Shown here: piece by piece, positions 33,411-45,210 of the stretch | How the letters are laid out: each line of letters opens with the position of its first letter | How positions within the stretch are numbered: the first letter of the stretch is position 1 | Assembly: GCA_029204225.1 (NCBI GenBank) | Contig: CM055105.1 | Span: 14,642,221 to 14,706,220 of the forward strand | Length of the DNA stretch: 64,000 nt | Reading direction: 5' to 3' | Source of the DNA: Diphasiastrum complanatum | Taxonomy: Eukaryota; Streptophyta; Lycopodiopsida; Lycopodiales; Lycopodiaceae | Translations under genes and position numbers: made by a program | Notes under the pieces: model-generated | What the model saw: only the letters and a program-made list of their open reading frames with translations | Told to the model about the DNA's origin: nothing | Database searches by the model: none

Positions 33411-33932
33411 TTCTTCCTCCCTTAAACGGGTTCTATTCTTAGAATAGAAAAAAGAAAACATGAAATTATTTCTTAATCTTTCAAGTCTTACCCATGAATC
33501 ACTATTTTTAGTCTGATCTTTTCCATATGTATAAGTACTCCGAGATGCAACAATTATTCAATAGCTTGTCTCTACTCATGAATACTGACTCAAATTCCAA
33601 AGATACACTAAGCTATAGATCCTCAAATGGGTTGATCTTGGGCCAAAAAAAATTTATCACCTTCATATAATCCAAATTACATGAAAGACTAGGTGACTTT
33701 ACTTAATTTCAGAAATCAAAACCAAAAGCGGAAGAAATTCCATTTTAATTATAGTCTAAAACTTATTCACAATTTCGGGTAGAAAATAATGCTTCTTGGT
33801 ACAATTATTCTTAGAATATCCAAATATTCTAGAATACCACAATTCAATCATCTGAAATCTCTAGGAGATCCATCAAGTGGCCATTTCCGTGAGATCTGCA
33901 TAGCTGACCGGCCAGTCGCCTCTGATACCACA

Positions 33933-35070
33933 TGTAGCGCAGGCATCCCAAAGGGAGCCGGGAATCACGACTTAGCTTCCCAGCCTTCGACTCTTGCCAT
34001 CCAAACCCACTTGCCATACAAACAGCCAACTCGCCAACAACGATCAGACTTAACCAACTTGAAGTTCCGAAAACCAACATTGAGATCCAACCTGGTGCCG
34101 TTCCAGATCGGGGGTCCCGATGTGGGTGACTTCCCTCCAAGCAAGCCACCCGACGTACATCAAAATTAATCAATTTACAAACGAGTAACATCCAATCCAA
34201 GCAAGCGGTCTGACTTACATCAGACTTGACCAATTGAAAGCTTCGTCATGAGCGCTGGAAGCCAACCTCGCGCCACGCCAGACTGGACAGCCATAAACAG
34301 GTAACTTCCACCCAAGCAAACCATCCAACTCAGCCGACAGGCTAGAGCCCGTTCCCCAAGAGCTTAACCCATTCACGTTCATGCAAGGAACACTCAGAAC
34401 CACAAGCTGCGACAGATATGGAGACAACCAGTTCTTGGACCGAATGGTCCCGACAGCATACCGCTGGCGCCACGGACCGAATGGTCCCGACAGCATACCG
34501 CTGGCATCTTGGGATACGACCCTCAGCTATGTGCCAACCTCTAAAATTTTGAAGCGGGCTTACAACTGGCGCTTTTACCGAAAACTGAAACCCAGAAGGT
34601 AATCAGAGTCAGTTTGAGAAAAATCCCACTTTAATGATAAATCTAAGAAGGTTACATTTCAAGTGTGTCACCTACCCTAGTCTCTGGGGAGCTGGCATGC
34701 CAAGGCGAGTGCCAGGACAACATTACAGCAAGGGAGGCTGAGACTTGGTTGGAGCTCGCAACCGCACTCCCCTATAGTATTGGTGGGATTCGGCACCCCG
34801 CACTCTACCCAGGATGGTAATGCACGTTTTCCTCTCTCTAGATACTATTGATCCCCAGGCTTCCTTTAATCATGCCTAGATCGTGTGAGGTGATTGCACA
34901 TTGATCTGAGCTCTCTGGACTTCGCTAGAACGGATCAAAGACTTTCAGCCATAGGAACTTGACGCTGGCTGGATTCTGGTCACAGTGGCGCCGGGAGCAA
35001 CTGGGGCGCTGCTGGTGCCAGGGACAATGCTAGCGCCGGAAGTAAAGCTTATAAAGGTAGATCTACAACA
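33933..35070 (-). mobile_element. F1 LTR5, 1138 bp
   Basis: Complete LTR of subfamily I with GATACCA primer-site complement and 57 bp of leader at its low-coordinate side (33,876-33,932). It includes the 37-bp repeat and GGCGCC-type patch. Confidence 0.87.
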
Positions 35071-36003
35071 TCCACCCCACCTTTATAAAATCTGATGTCC
35101 TCATCAGATGTTTGATTAAAGTAAATGTGTCTCCCAATTAAAATAAATATACATTTAAGATACTTGGCACAGTACTCAATTGACTGGCCACTTTTTATTA
35201 CCATTGAAGCTGGCACACCACAAGTCGAGGGCTCAGCTCTTTGTGCAGAAAAATTACATAACTTGAAAATATCTCTTTGTCTGGGAAAAGCGTAGATTTT
35301 ATATCGCTTACGTAAAACCCAAGAACCTTATTAACTGGTGATAGAGGCCTTTCTGTGAAATGTTCGCCCCTGTCGCTTCTGACTTTTTGACTTTGGAACT
35401 CCTTTGAGCTCCTGATTTGTCCTTGGTACACTTTGTCTTGAGCTCCCTGAGCTCCAGATTTGATCAGTTCCGCACAGGATCAACGCTCCCTGAGCCAAAG
35501 GATTTATCGTCTGATTGCCCACTTTATGGTCCACTCCGTGCCTGGTTGCTTCTGCACCTTGATTTCTCTCCTTGTCACGGCCTGATCTTGATACTTTTCC
35601 TTCTTGGCTCTCTGAGGTAGGCAAAGATCGAGTACTCCGCAATGCACCTCTCACTTAGCTCGAAATAGCTCTTTGAATCACCCCAATTGTAACCATTGAC
35701 CTCGTGGAGAGCCAAAGGTTCGCACCAGTTTGATCCGCATACGAACTACCTCTTCGCGTTTGTTTGAAGCACCATGTCCGTCGCGCAAAACTTGACTTTC
35801 ACAGATCCAACACTGGTCAGTTGTCTCACAGTCAAAACAAGAAGTGTACATCGAGCTTGGCTTCAAGGAGCTCTCTTTGAATCAGACACATGCACCCAGA
35901 GCTTGCACTAGTCCGATCTCAATGCGAACTGTCCCTTAGCGTCCGTTCGAAATACCAAGTCTCTCATGCAAGACTCAACTTTCACAGTTCCTTCATTGAT
36001 CAG
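35071..36003 (-). mobile_element. F1 3' internal domain
   Basis: Complete to TTCATTGATCAGC, where it is joined to a leader fragment within the hairpin region, not at the usual GTGC/ATATGAG point. The cysteine-bearing frame is open (35,678-35,866). Confidence 0.8.
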
Positions 36004-36426
36004 CGATAGCCCTTGTAGCTAAACAATCGGCAGCTATCCCGCACCGGCAGCTAACCACGCGTGCTTTACACACGAATTCGAGCAGCATCTCTATATCAAT
36101 GGCTAACCCGTACAGTTCGAATGTGTCACCCCGCACCCCACAAGGCACAGACTGTGCTTACTCCAACCTAATTACAGCACACTGCCTCATCTGTACTACG
36201 TGCAGACAGCACCAGGCCCGAACCGCGAGAACTGACCGTGCTTACACCTCACGGGTAGCACCTTGACTCATCAAGTCCCCCATTCTGCCGGCCACCCTGA
36301 TCATGGACGCACTGGTGCTTACACTGTGGGCAACACCTTGTACAACAGTTGTCTTGATGAACCCCAAATAGTGGCCATTTCCGTGAGGTCCGCATAGCTG
36401 ACTGGCCAGTCGCCTCTGATACCACA
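36004..36426 (-). mobile_element. F1 leader, partial
   Basis: Leader with four of the five hairpin repeats, the far one being lost at the junction. The primer-site complement lies at 36,418-36,424. Confidence 0.78.
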
Positions 36427-37557
36427 TGTAGCGCAGGCATCCCAAAGGGAGCCGGGAACCACGACTTAGCTTCCCAGCCTTCGACTCTTGCCATCCAAAC
36501 CCACTTGCCATACAAGCAGCCATCTCGACAACAACGATCAGACTTAACCAACTTGAAGTTCCGAAAACCAACATTGAGATCCAACTTGGCGCCGTGCCAA
36601 ATCGAGGGTCCCGATGTGGGTGACTTCCCTCCAAGCAAGCCGCCCGACATACATCAAACTTAACCAGCTCGAAGCTTTGCTACAAATGAGTAACATCCAA
36701 TCCAAGCAAGCGGTCTAACTTACATCAGACTTAACCAATTGAAAGCTTCGTCACGAGCACTGGAAGCCAACCTGGCGCCACGCCAGACCGGACAGCCATA
36801 AACAAGTAACTTCCACCTAAGCAAGCCATCCAACTCAGCCGACAGGTTAGAGCCCGTTCCCCAAGAGCTTAACCCATTCACGTTCATGCAAGGAACACTC
36901 AGAACCACAAGCCGCGACAGATATGGAAACAACCAGTTCCTGGACCAAATGGTCCCGACAGCATACCGCTGGCGCCACGGACCGAATGATCCCAGCGGCA
37001 TACCGCTGGCGTCCCGGGATACGACCCTCAGCTATGTGCCAACTTAAACAATTTTGAAGCGGCCTTACAACTGGCGCTTTTACCGAAAACTGAAACCCAG
37101 AAAGCATTCAGAGTCAGTTTGAGGAAAATCCCGCTTTGATGATAAATCTGAGAAGGTTACATTTCAAGTGTGTCACCTACCCTAGTCTCCGGAGAGCTGG
37201 CATGCCAAGGCGAGTGCCAGGACAACATTACAGCAAGGGAGGCTGAGACTTGGTTTGAGCTCGCTACCCGCACTCCCCTATAGTATTGGTGGGATTCGGC
37301 ACCCCGCAGTCTACCCAGGCTGGTAAAGCACGTTTTTCTCTCTCTAGATATTATTGATCCCCAGGCTTCCTTTAATCATGCCTAGATCGTGTGAGGTGAT
37401 TGCACATCGATCTGAGCTCTCTAGACTTCGCTCGAACGGATCAAAGACTTTCAGCCATAGGAACTTGGCGCCGGTTGGATTCTGGTCATAGTGGCGCTGG
37501 GAGGAACTGGGGCGCTGCTGGCGCCAGAAGTAAGCTTATAAAGGTAGATCTACAACA
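36427..37557 (-). mobile_element. F1 LTR6, 1131 bp
   Basis: Complete subfamily I LTR, the same length as LTR3. The GGCGCC-type patch near 37,465-37,530 is one of the shorter alleles. Confidence 0.87.
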
Positions 37558-38527
37558 TCCACCCCACCTTTATAGAATCTGATGTCCTCATCAGATGTCA
37601 GATTAAAGTAAAGGTGTCTCCCAATTAAAATAAATATACTTTTAAGCTACTTGGCACAGTACCCAATTGACTGGACACTTTTTATTAACATTGAAGCTGG
37701 CACACCACAAGTTGAGGGCTCAGCTCTTTGTACTGAAAAATTACATAACTTGAAAATATGTCTTTGTCTGGGAAAAGCGTAGATTTTATATCGCTTACGT
37801 AAAACCCAAAAACCTTATTAACTGGTGACAGAGGCCTTTCCATGAAATGTTCGCCCCTGTCGCTTCTGACCTTTTGAATTCGGAACTCCTTTGAGCTCCT
37901 GATTTGTCCTTGATGCACTTTGTGTTGAGCTCCCTGAGCTCCAGATTTGATCAGTTCCGCACAAGTATCAAGGCTCCCTGAGCCAAAGGATTTATCATCT
38001 GATTGCCCACTTTATGGTCCACTCTGTGCCTTGTTGCTTTTGCACCTTGATTTCTCTCCTTGTCACAGCCTGATCTTGATATCTTTCCTTCTTGGCTCTT
38101 TAAGGTAGGCAAAGATCGAGTACTCGCCAATGCACCTCTCACTTAGCTCGAAGTAGCTCTTTGAATCAGCCCAAATGTAACCATTGCCCTTGTGGAGAGC
38201 CAAAGGGTCGCACCAGTTTGATCCGCATACGAAGTACCTCTTCGCGTTTGTTTGAAGCACCATGTCCGTCGCGCAAAACTTGACTTTCACATATCCGACA
38301 CTGGTCAGTTGTCTCATAGTCAAAACAAGAAGTGTACATCGAGCTTGGCTTCAAGTAGCTCTCTTTGAATCAGACACATGCATCCAGAGCTTGCACTAGT
38401 CCGATCTCAATGCGAACTGTCCCTTAGCGTCCGTTCGAAACACCAAGTCTCTCATGCAAGGCTCAACTTTCACAGTTCCTTCATTGATCAGCTGCCTTAC
38501 ACGTAACACAAACCAGTGTACTCATAT
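37558..38527 (-). mobile_element. F1 3' internal domain
   Basis: Complete domain joined to leader at the shared S-deletion junction. The cysteine-bearing frame is open (38,166-38,354), but one cysteine is Tyr (CFDYE) and the Trp is Arg. Confidence 0.8.
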
Positions 38528-39161
38528 GCACGAGTACTAAGACCACGAATACATACAAGTAAGACACTCAGGCAGGTTTACTAACAAGTAACAAAGACAA
38601 GGTCCCCCTCTAAGATGGTCCTGCCAACAGACCTTTGCCTGGCCGCGACCATACAAATCGATCACAAAATCAGCCCACATAGGACACCCCTCCAACTAAC
38701 CGTGCTTTCACCATTAAGCAGCACATTCCATCAACCACGCCCCACCACTTTTCGATCGATAGCCCTTGTAACTAAACGATCGGCAACTATCCCGCACCGG
38801 CAGCTAACCACCCTTGCTTTACACCCGAATTTGAGCAGCATCTCGTACAGTTCGAATGTGTCACCCCGCACCCCACAAGGCATAGACTGTGCTTACGCCA
38901 ACCTAATGGCAGCACACTGCCTCGTCTGTCCTACGTGTAGTCAGCGCCAAGCCCGAACCGCGAGAACTGACCGTGCTTACACCTCAAGGGCAACACCTTG
39001 ACTCATCAAGTCCCCCGTTCTGTCGACCACCCCGATCGTGGACGCACCCGTGCTTACACTGTGGGCAGCACCTTGCACAACAGTTGTCTTGATGAACCCC
39101 AAATACTGGCCATTTCCGTGAGATCCGCATAGCTGACCGGCCAGTCGCCTCTGATACCACT
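38528..39161 (-). mobile_element. F1 leader, all hairpins present
   Basis: Leader with all five hairpin repeats, a complement of CTTAGTACTCGTGC at the start and the primer-site complement GATACCAC just before LTR7. In the second repeat GCAACAC replaces GCAGCAC, which still allows G-T pairing in the stem. Confidence 0.78.
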
Positions 39162-40370
39162 TGTAGCACAGGCATCCAAGAGGGAGCCGGGAACCACGAC
39201 TTAGCTTCCCAGCCTTCGACTCTTGCCATCCAAACCTACTTGCCATACAAGCAGCCAACTCGCCAACAACGATCAGACTTAACCAACTTGAAGTTCCAAA
39301 AACCAACATTGAGATCCAACCTGTCGCCGTGCCAGATCGGGGGTCCCGATGTGGATGACTTCCCTCCAAGCAAGCCGCCCGACGTACATCAAACGTAACC
39401 AGCTCGAAGCTTCATTACAAACGAGTAACATCCAATACAAGCAAGCTGTCTGACTTACATCAGACTTAACCGATTGAAAGCTTCGTCACGAGCGCTGGAA
39501 GCCAACCTGACGCCACCCCAGACTGGACAGCCATAAACAGGTAACTTCCACCCAAGCAAGCCATCCAACTCAGCCGACAGGTTAGAGCCTGTTCCCCAAG
39601 AGCTTAACCCATTCACGTTCATGCAAGGAACACTCAGAACCAGAACCGCGACAAATATGGAGACAACCAGTTCCTGGACCGAATGGTCCCGACAGCATAC
39701 AGCTGGCGCCACGGACCGAATGGTCCCGGCAGCATACCGCTGGCGTCCCGGGATACGACCCTCAGCTATGTGCCAACTTAAAAAATTGTGAAGCGGCCTT
39801 ACAACTGGCGCTTTTACCGAAAACATGAAACCCAAAAGGTAATCAGAGTCAGTTTGAGAAAAATTCCACTTTGATGATAAATCTGATAAGGTAATCAGAG
39901 TCAGTTTAGGAAAATCCCACTTTAATGATAAATCTAAGAAGGTTACATTTCAAGTGTGTGACCTACCCTAGTCTCCGGGGAGCTAGCATGCCAAGGCGAG
40001 TGCCAGGACAACATTACAGCAAGGGAGGCTGAGACTTGGTTGGAGCTCGCAACCCGCACTCCCCTATAGTATTGGTGGGATTTGGCACCCCGCACTCTAC
40101 CCACGCTGATAAAGCACGTTTTCCTCTCTCTAGATATTATGATCCCCAGGCTTCCTTTAATCATGCCTAGATCGTGTGAGGTGATTGCACATCGATCTGA
40201 GCTCTCTGGACTTCACTAGAACGGATCAAACACTTTCAGCCATAGGAACTTGGCGCCGGTTGGATTCTGGTCACAGTGGAGCCGGGAGCAGCTGGGGCGC
40301 TGCTGGCGCAGGGGACAATGCTGGCGCCAGTGACGCCGGAAGTAAAGCTTATAAAGGTAGACTTACAACA
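39162..40370 (-). mobile_element. F1 LTR7, 1209 bp
   Basis: Complete LTR, longer than its neighbours because of a 52-bp tandem duplication (GTAATCAGAGTC at 39,839 and 39,891) and a larger GGCGCC-type patch. The duplication and the extra ATG (AAAACATGAAACCC) are shared with LTR2 in array A. Confidence 0.87.
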
Positions 40371-41998
40371 ACCAACCCACCTTTATAAAATCTGATGTCC
40401 TCATCAGATGTCAGATTAAAGTAAAGATGTCTCCCAATTAAAATAAATATACATTTAAGCTACTTGGCACAGTACTCAATTGACTGGCCACTTTTTATTA
40501 ACATTGAAGCTGGCACACCACAAGTCGAGGGCTCAGCTCTTTGTACTGAAAAATTACATAACTTGAAAATATCTTTTTGTCTGGGAGAAGCGTAGATTTT
40601 ATATCGCTTACGTAAAACCCAAGAACCTTATTAACTGGTGACAGAGGCCTTTCTGAGAAATGTTCGCCCCTGTCGCTTCTGACATTTTGACTTCAGAACT
40701 CCTTTGAGCTCCTGATTTGTCCTTGATGCACTTTGTGTTGAGCTCCCTGAGCTCCAGATTTGATCAGTTCCGCACAGGTATCAAGGCTCCCTGAGCCAAA
40801 GGATTTATCGTCTGATTGCCCACTTTATGGTCCACTCCGTGCCTTGTTAGTTTCGCACCTTGATTTCTCTCCTTGTCGCAGCCTGATCTTGATACTTTTC
40901 CTTCTTGGCTCTTTAAGGTAGGCAAAGATCGAGTACTCCGCAATGCACCTCTCACTTAGCTCGAAGTAGCTCTTTGAATCACCTCAAATGTAACCATTGA
41001 CCTCGTGGAGAGCCAAAGGGTCGCACCAGTTTGATCCGCATACGAACTACCTCTTCGCGTTTGTTTGAAGCACCATGTCCGTCGCGCAAAACTTGACTTT
41101 CACATATCCGACACTGGTTAGTTGTCTCACAGTCAAAACAAGAAGTGTACATCGAGCTTGGCTTCAAGTAGCTCTCTTTGAATTAGACACATGCACCCAG
41201 ATCTTGCACTAGTCCGATCTCAATGCGAACTCTCCCTTAGCGTCCGTCAAACACCAAGTCTCTCATGCAAGACTCAACTTTCACAGTTCCTTCATTGATC
41301 AGCTGCCTTACACGTAACACAAGCCAGTGTACTCATATGCACGAGTACTAAGACTCACCACGAATACATACAAGTAAGACACTCAGGCAGATTTACTAAC
41401 AAGTAACCAAGACAGGGACCCCCTTTGAGATGGTCCTGCCAACGGACCTTTGCCTGGCCGCGACCATACAAATCGATCACAGAATCAGCCCACATAGGAC
41501 ACCCCTCCAACTCTCCGTGCTTTCACCATTAAGCAGCACATTGCATCAGTCACGCCCCACCACTTTTCGATCGATAGCCCTTGTAGCTAAACGATCGGCA
41601 GCTATCCCACACCGGCAGCTAACCACCCGAGCTTTACACCCGAATTCGTAACCATTGACCTCGTGGAAAGCCAAAGGGTCGCACCAGTTTGATCCGCATC
41701 CGAATTATCTCTTCACATTTGTTTGAAGCACCATGTCCGTTGTGCAAAACTTGACTTTCACAATTCCATCACTGGTCAGTTGCCTCACAATCAAAACAAG
41801 AAGTGTACATCGAGCTTGGCTTCAAGTAGCTCTCTTTGAATCAGACACATGCACCCAGAGTTTGCACTAGTCCGATCTCAATGTGAACTGTCCCTTAGCG
41901 TCCGTTCGAAATACCAAGTCTCTCATGCAAGACTCAACTTTCACAATTCCTTCATTGATCAGCTGCCTTACATGTAACACAAGCCAACGTACTCATAT
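40371..41998 (-). mobile_element. F1 internal pieces, rearranged
   Basis: A complete 3' domain (40,371-41,337, cysteine-bearing frame open at 40,979-41,167) is joined at the S-deletion junction to a partial leader (41,338-41,648). That is joined at GAATTCG/TAACCATTGACC to a second, partial 3' domain (41,649-41,998). No LTR separates them, so an illegitimate junction has removed one. Confidence 0.78.
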
Positions 41999-42715
41999 GT
42001 TTCCTCATCATTGCTGGTCCAGAGAAAGCCTATAACAAACTTTTCTTTCCACAACAAAAACTTGTCAACTTATTAGGTCCAAAGTTCGCCAGTCTCCTCG
42101 TGTGAGTATGGCTAGGTCACCTTGAATTTGCCCCCGTTTTGATCAACTTTCATTCAAAATTTGCCCCAAGAGAGAGGTGTATGTGTGATAGTTCCCCTCC
42201 ACTTACAAAATCAGCTGATCGGACTTAGAGTAGAGTTCTTCGGACAAAAAACCTTTCCAACACTTTGCTTCCCATCTGCTAGGATTATGGCTCGATCCAA
42301 CTTGTTGCCAATCTCTGAAGAGGATCCTAGTCTTTTCCCTTTGAGGAAAAACCACTCTGATACTGGACATCACCCATGCTCAGTGAGTTTCACTTCCGAA
42401 GGTGGCCGTCCCAAAATGAAGACCAACTGCTCCATAGAAGATCTCCCCTGAAATTGCCCTTTCCAACTTTTGACTTCCTGCTTGCGTCTGGTGGGCATTG
42501 TTGCAAATGAAACTAACCCAAGAAACAAGCTAGCCATCCATCATTTGCAAACATTGAGTTGTTTCGTTGCCGTTCACATGCGAGTACTTGAACTGCAAAT
42601 CCGCCCCACAGATTCTGTAGTCCTCTTTGTTTGATGGTATCAGCCTTCAAAAGAAAAGGTTCCTTCTCGAGCCATCAGCTCCTTGTATCACAAGCAATCA
42701 TGCAAACCAGGCAAA
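41999..42715 (-). pseudogene. F1 segment S, minus copy
   Basis: It is the reverse complement of 28,004-28,717 with a few percent change. The ORF start (ATG 42,675) is kept, but one extra T shifts the frame within ten codons. The 96-codon frame on the opposite strand (42,161-42,451) is a shadow. Confidence 0.6.
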
Positions 42716-42814
42716 GCACGAGTACTAAGACTCACCACAAATACATACAAGTAAGAAACTCAGGCAAGTTTACTAACAAGTAACAAAGACAAGGTCCCCC
42801 TTTGAGATGGTCCT
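42716..42814 (-). mobile_element. F1 leader stub, right end of array B
   Basis: About 100 bp of the leader end, breaking at GAGATGGTCCTG. Unrelated DNA with a gene relic follows. Confidence 0.75.
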
Positions 42815-42826
42815 GACCATCGAGAG

Positions 42827-44161
42827 ATGAATGCAGATACTCCCATGCAACAACAATTGGTCGAGACTTTGATAATGAAGACTGACGCCCTTCGCCAATT
42901 ACTGGATAAGATTTTTGCAAACTAAGGTTCTAAGGCCCAGGCAATGTCTTGTGATGAAATATTTGAGCTTATACTCATGACAACAACTTTACATGACGCA
43001 CATAACATGTTTGGAACACATTCCACTCCGGCAATAATCTCTATGCCACAGAGGGAATCCATATGTCCTCTTCAATGCAATGTGACACGAACACAAATGG
43101 GACATGGGAAAAAACGAATGTACATAGCAAGACGCACTAATAATTTGAAGCAATCGGGAGGTCTTGATGCCACCTCAAAAAGACCTCTTACCTTCACAAA
43201 AATTAGGCAATTATATCCAAAAAACGAACACGAGTTCGATATCCAAAAAATTTCAAGGTTGCATGTCAACATTGTAGAGTGCACAACCTTTTCATTGGAG
43301 ACATGGGTAGCACCACATGCAAAAAATGTAGTGAAACCATAACTAGAGCCATGGAAAGGAGTGAAAGTAACAAGGAAACTTTTCAAACAAATATCTCGGG
43401 AGTCCATGGAGGTGATGTTGCTGAAGGGGGCATTTAGGAAAACACCAACCCAACACATGTGGTGGAAATTCCTGATCTTAACAAGGAAGTAGTCACAATA
43501 ATCCCAAATTTGAATGAGGGAATAGTCATATCGCAGCTTCAAAATGATCTAAAGTCCCAATTAGAGCATTGTGACACAAATGATTACATTTTTGGAAAAG
43601 TAGAAGGCCTTAGGAACAAATTTGAATTCTAGATACTTTGTACTCCTTGCAAATTTAATTTCTATGAGCATTGTTGTGCAACGCTAAAATATAAGACAAC
43701 TAACATCTCAGATAACATAGTTGAGGCTAGATTGAGCTACTGGTGATGGAAAATTTTGGAGAGTTGAAGTGACACAGTATGTGTGATGTCCAATTTCTTT
43801 TCCAAGTGGGTAGAAGAAAGGGATTATGCAAGAGCCAAAAAATGTGTTCAATCTGAAATCTTCAACAAACAGATTAGAATCCTTCCATATTGTTCAAGGT
43901 AAGCAACATATGACTCTGGTGTATTGTGTTATAAATTAGAGTTATGATATCTTCATTTTAGGATGTGGTTCACACACGTTGTATGTCAGTTATAGTGAGC
44001 ATTGGAGCTTGGGAATTCTACATGCATGCACTAGTAGTAATGAAGGGCTTCGCAAATGGGTCTGCTTGAGACTCAACTCATTGGCAATGACCCATCAACA
44101 TTTTGACAAGCAAGACCTAGTTGGCCACTACACTTATTTGATTATTACACAATTTCAATAA
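42827..44161 (+). pseudogene. Possible Ulp1-like (C48) protease gene relic
   Basis: From ATG 42,827 the frame runs 32 codons to TAA 42,923 and then stays open to 43,342. After a frame change the strand reads CQHCRVHN...CKKCSET (CX2C-X14-CX2C, about 43,262-43,325), later CTPCKFNFYEHCC (about 43,640) and FFSKWVEERDYARAKKCVQ (about 43,800). After a 63-bp intron, 43,979-44,161 reads SEHWSLGILHACTSSNEG and KWVCLRLNSLAMTH. The HWSL motif and the LRLNSLAMTH line fit the His and Asp parts of a Ulp1/SENP catalytic core, but Asp is Asn and the Cys region (QxN..DCG) is not found. Several stops show decay. Both host Ulp1 genes and Ulp1-carrying plant transposons (MULE, CACTA types) could be the source. 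Confidence 0.45.
43899..43961 (+). other. Probable 63-bp intron in the Ulp1-like relic
   Basis: TTCAAG/GTAAGCAAC and TTCATTTTAG/GATGTGG are good plant splice sites. Joining them keeps the HWSL frame continuous with a frame upstream. The intron is short but within the plant range. Confidence 0.45.
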
Positions 44162-44584
44162 TCCTTGCCCAATTCAAGTTTGAATGTTTCAGGATAGTGA
44201 ATGACATGGTTAGGTTGTTTGCAATGGAAGAGAGACTTGATTTATGTTCTGATCATAGATGTTCAGGTATGACCTAACAAGGCCACTAGTTTTGAGTGAA
44301 TCAGTTCGCATGAAGCTTTTATTGCCAAAAAATGTTTCTTTGTGACAATATGAATTTTCAATTATGTGTTTTCTCTCTTTTACGGTCTATTTGTGTTGTG
44401 TGTTTGATGTTATCAATCCATGTGCTCGTTTTAATGATTGCATTTGCCTATTGTGATGACGTAGTCTCCTCAACAAAATGATTTCTTTAGTTGCGGATGC
44501 CATACATTATGCAATGGAAAATTGTTCCTAGAGTGGTTGTCTAGCACAACAAGCCAGTTTGACATGTCTTTGGTACAAATCTGA
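44162..44584. other. No gene recognised
   Basis: AT-rich. A continuation of the protease relic would be expected here, but I find no QxN..DCG-like motif in any plus frame. Confidence 0.35.
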
Positions 44585-44728
44585 AACTTTTTAACACATA
44601 CTGTTGCCCCTCTGGTGGAGATCGCATTGCATCTCATGATTCCATTGGTGGTGTTCTTGCATTAGTTTCTCACATTCGACCTATAAAAGTATTGAATCGA
44701 ACAATGGATAACTAACAACAAGATGTAC
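44585..44728 (+). repeat. Dispersed repeat, paired with 1,165-1,312
   Basis: The second copy of the block described at 1,165, in the same orientation, ending GATAACTAACAACAAGATGTA. Confidence 0.75.
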
Positions 44729-44871
44729 TATGATCCTTTATGTTTTTGAGACAAGGTAAAAAATTTCATTAGTAAAGTATTGTTTCTTATGAAAATAAGA
44801 ATGAAATGATTCCTCTAGACCCGGTAAGAGAGAATAACAAAACCGATATCATGTAAAACATGATTAGCCGA

Positions 44872-45210
44872 CTTTGATACCATGTTGAAAAAATGAGATA
44901 ATTATCAGAGAGTCGCTTCTATAGAAATGGATAAACATTGATAACACGCATTGCTTGTTGAGACCCGATTACATCATTCTAAAATGCGAAATTGAAAGTA
45001 TGAGAACTTATAAATATGCTCATATGACTATTGCAAAATTTTGCCACAAGCAATAAGAGATAACACGACCATATAGCGGAATAAATATGAGTAAGTATAC
45101 TTATAACGATAATGATCAATGCACAACATCAGAGTAAAGATTATACTTTGCCCACTATATGAATTGCTAATGATAGGCAATGATATGCTTCTCTTAAATC
45201 TAAATAACAA
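44872..45210 (-). mobile_element. Possible Copia-like LTR end and primer site
   Basis: On the minus strand CTCATTTTTTCAACA is followed by TGGTATCAAAGTC (complement at 44,872-44,883). This is the usual look of an LTR end next to a Met-type primer site with two changes. The other LTR end could not be placed, so the right limit is nominal. Confidence 0.3.

Larger units (their letters stand above)
31865..33875 (-). mobile_element. Inverted copy of 9.43-11.4 kb (F2 3' end plus flank)
   Basis: The whole block is the reverse complement of the F2 3' end region with the same flank, LTR and purine tract. The internal part stops at GGAGATCCATCAA (33,875), where F1 leader sequence begins. The direct copy at 47,998-48,362 runs on past the equivalent point, so the junction here is a recombination or insertion break. 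Confidence 0.8.
33876..42814 (-). mobile_element. F1 LTR-element array B, head to tail
   Basis: Read on the minus strand, single LTRs alternate with internal regions: LTR5, LTR6 and LTR7 start at 33,933, 36,427 and 39,162, a spacing of 2,494 and 2,735 bp. All complete pieces share one orientation, which is the signature of tandem multiplication by unequal exchange. The high-coordinate end consists of rearranged internal pieces including segment S, without an LTR. No protein domain is present. Confidence 0.87.

Noticed and set aside
42161-42451. 96-codon plus-strand ORF in segment S
   Set aside because: Antisense to the ORF relic of segment S and absent as a conserved frame in the other copy.
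43072-43542. 156-codon minus-strand ORF
   Set aside because: Overlaps the plus-strand relic, which has better motifs (CX2C pairs, intron, HWSL); the minus frame shows none.
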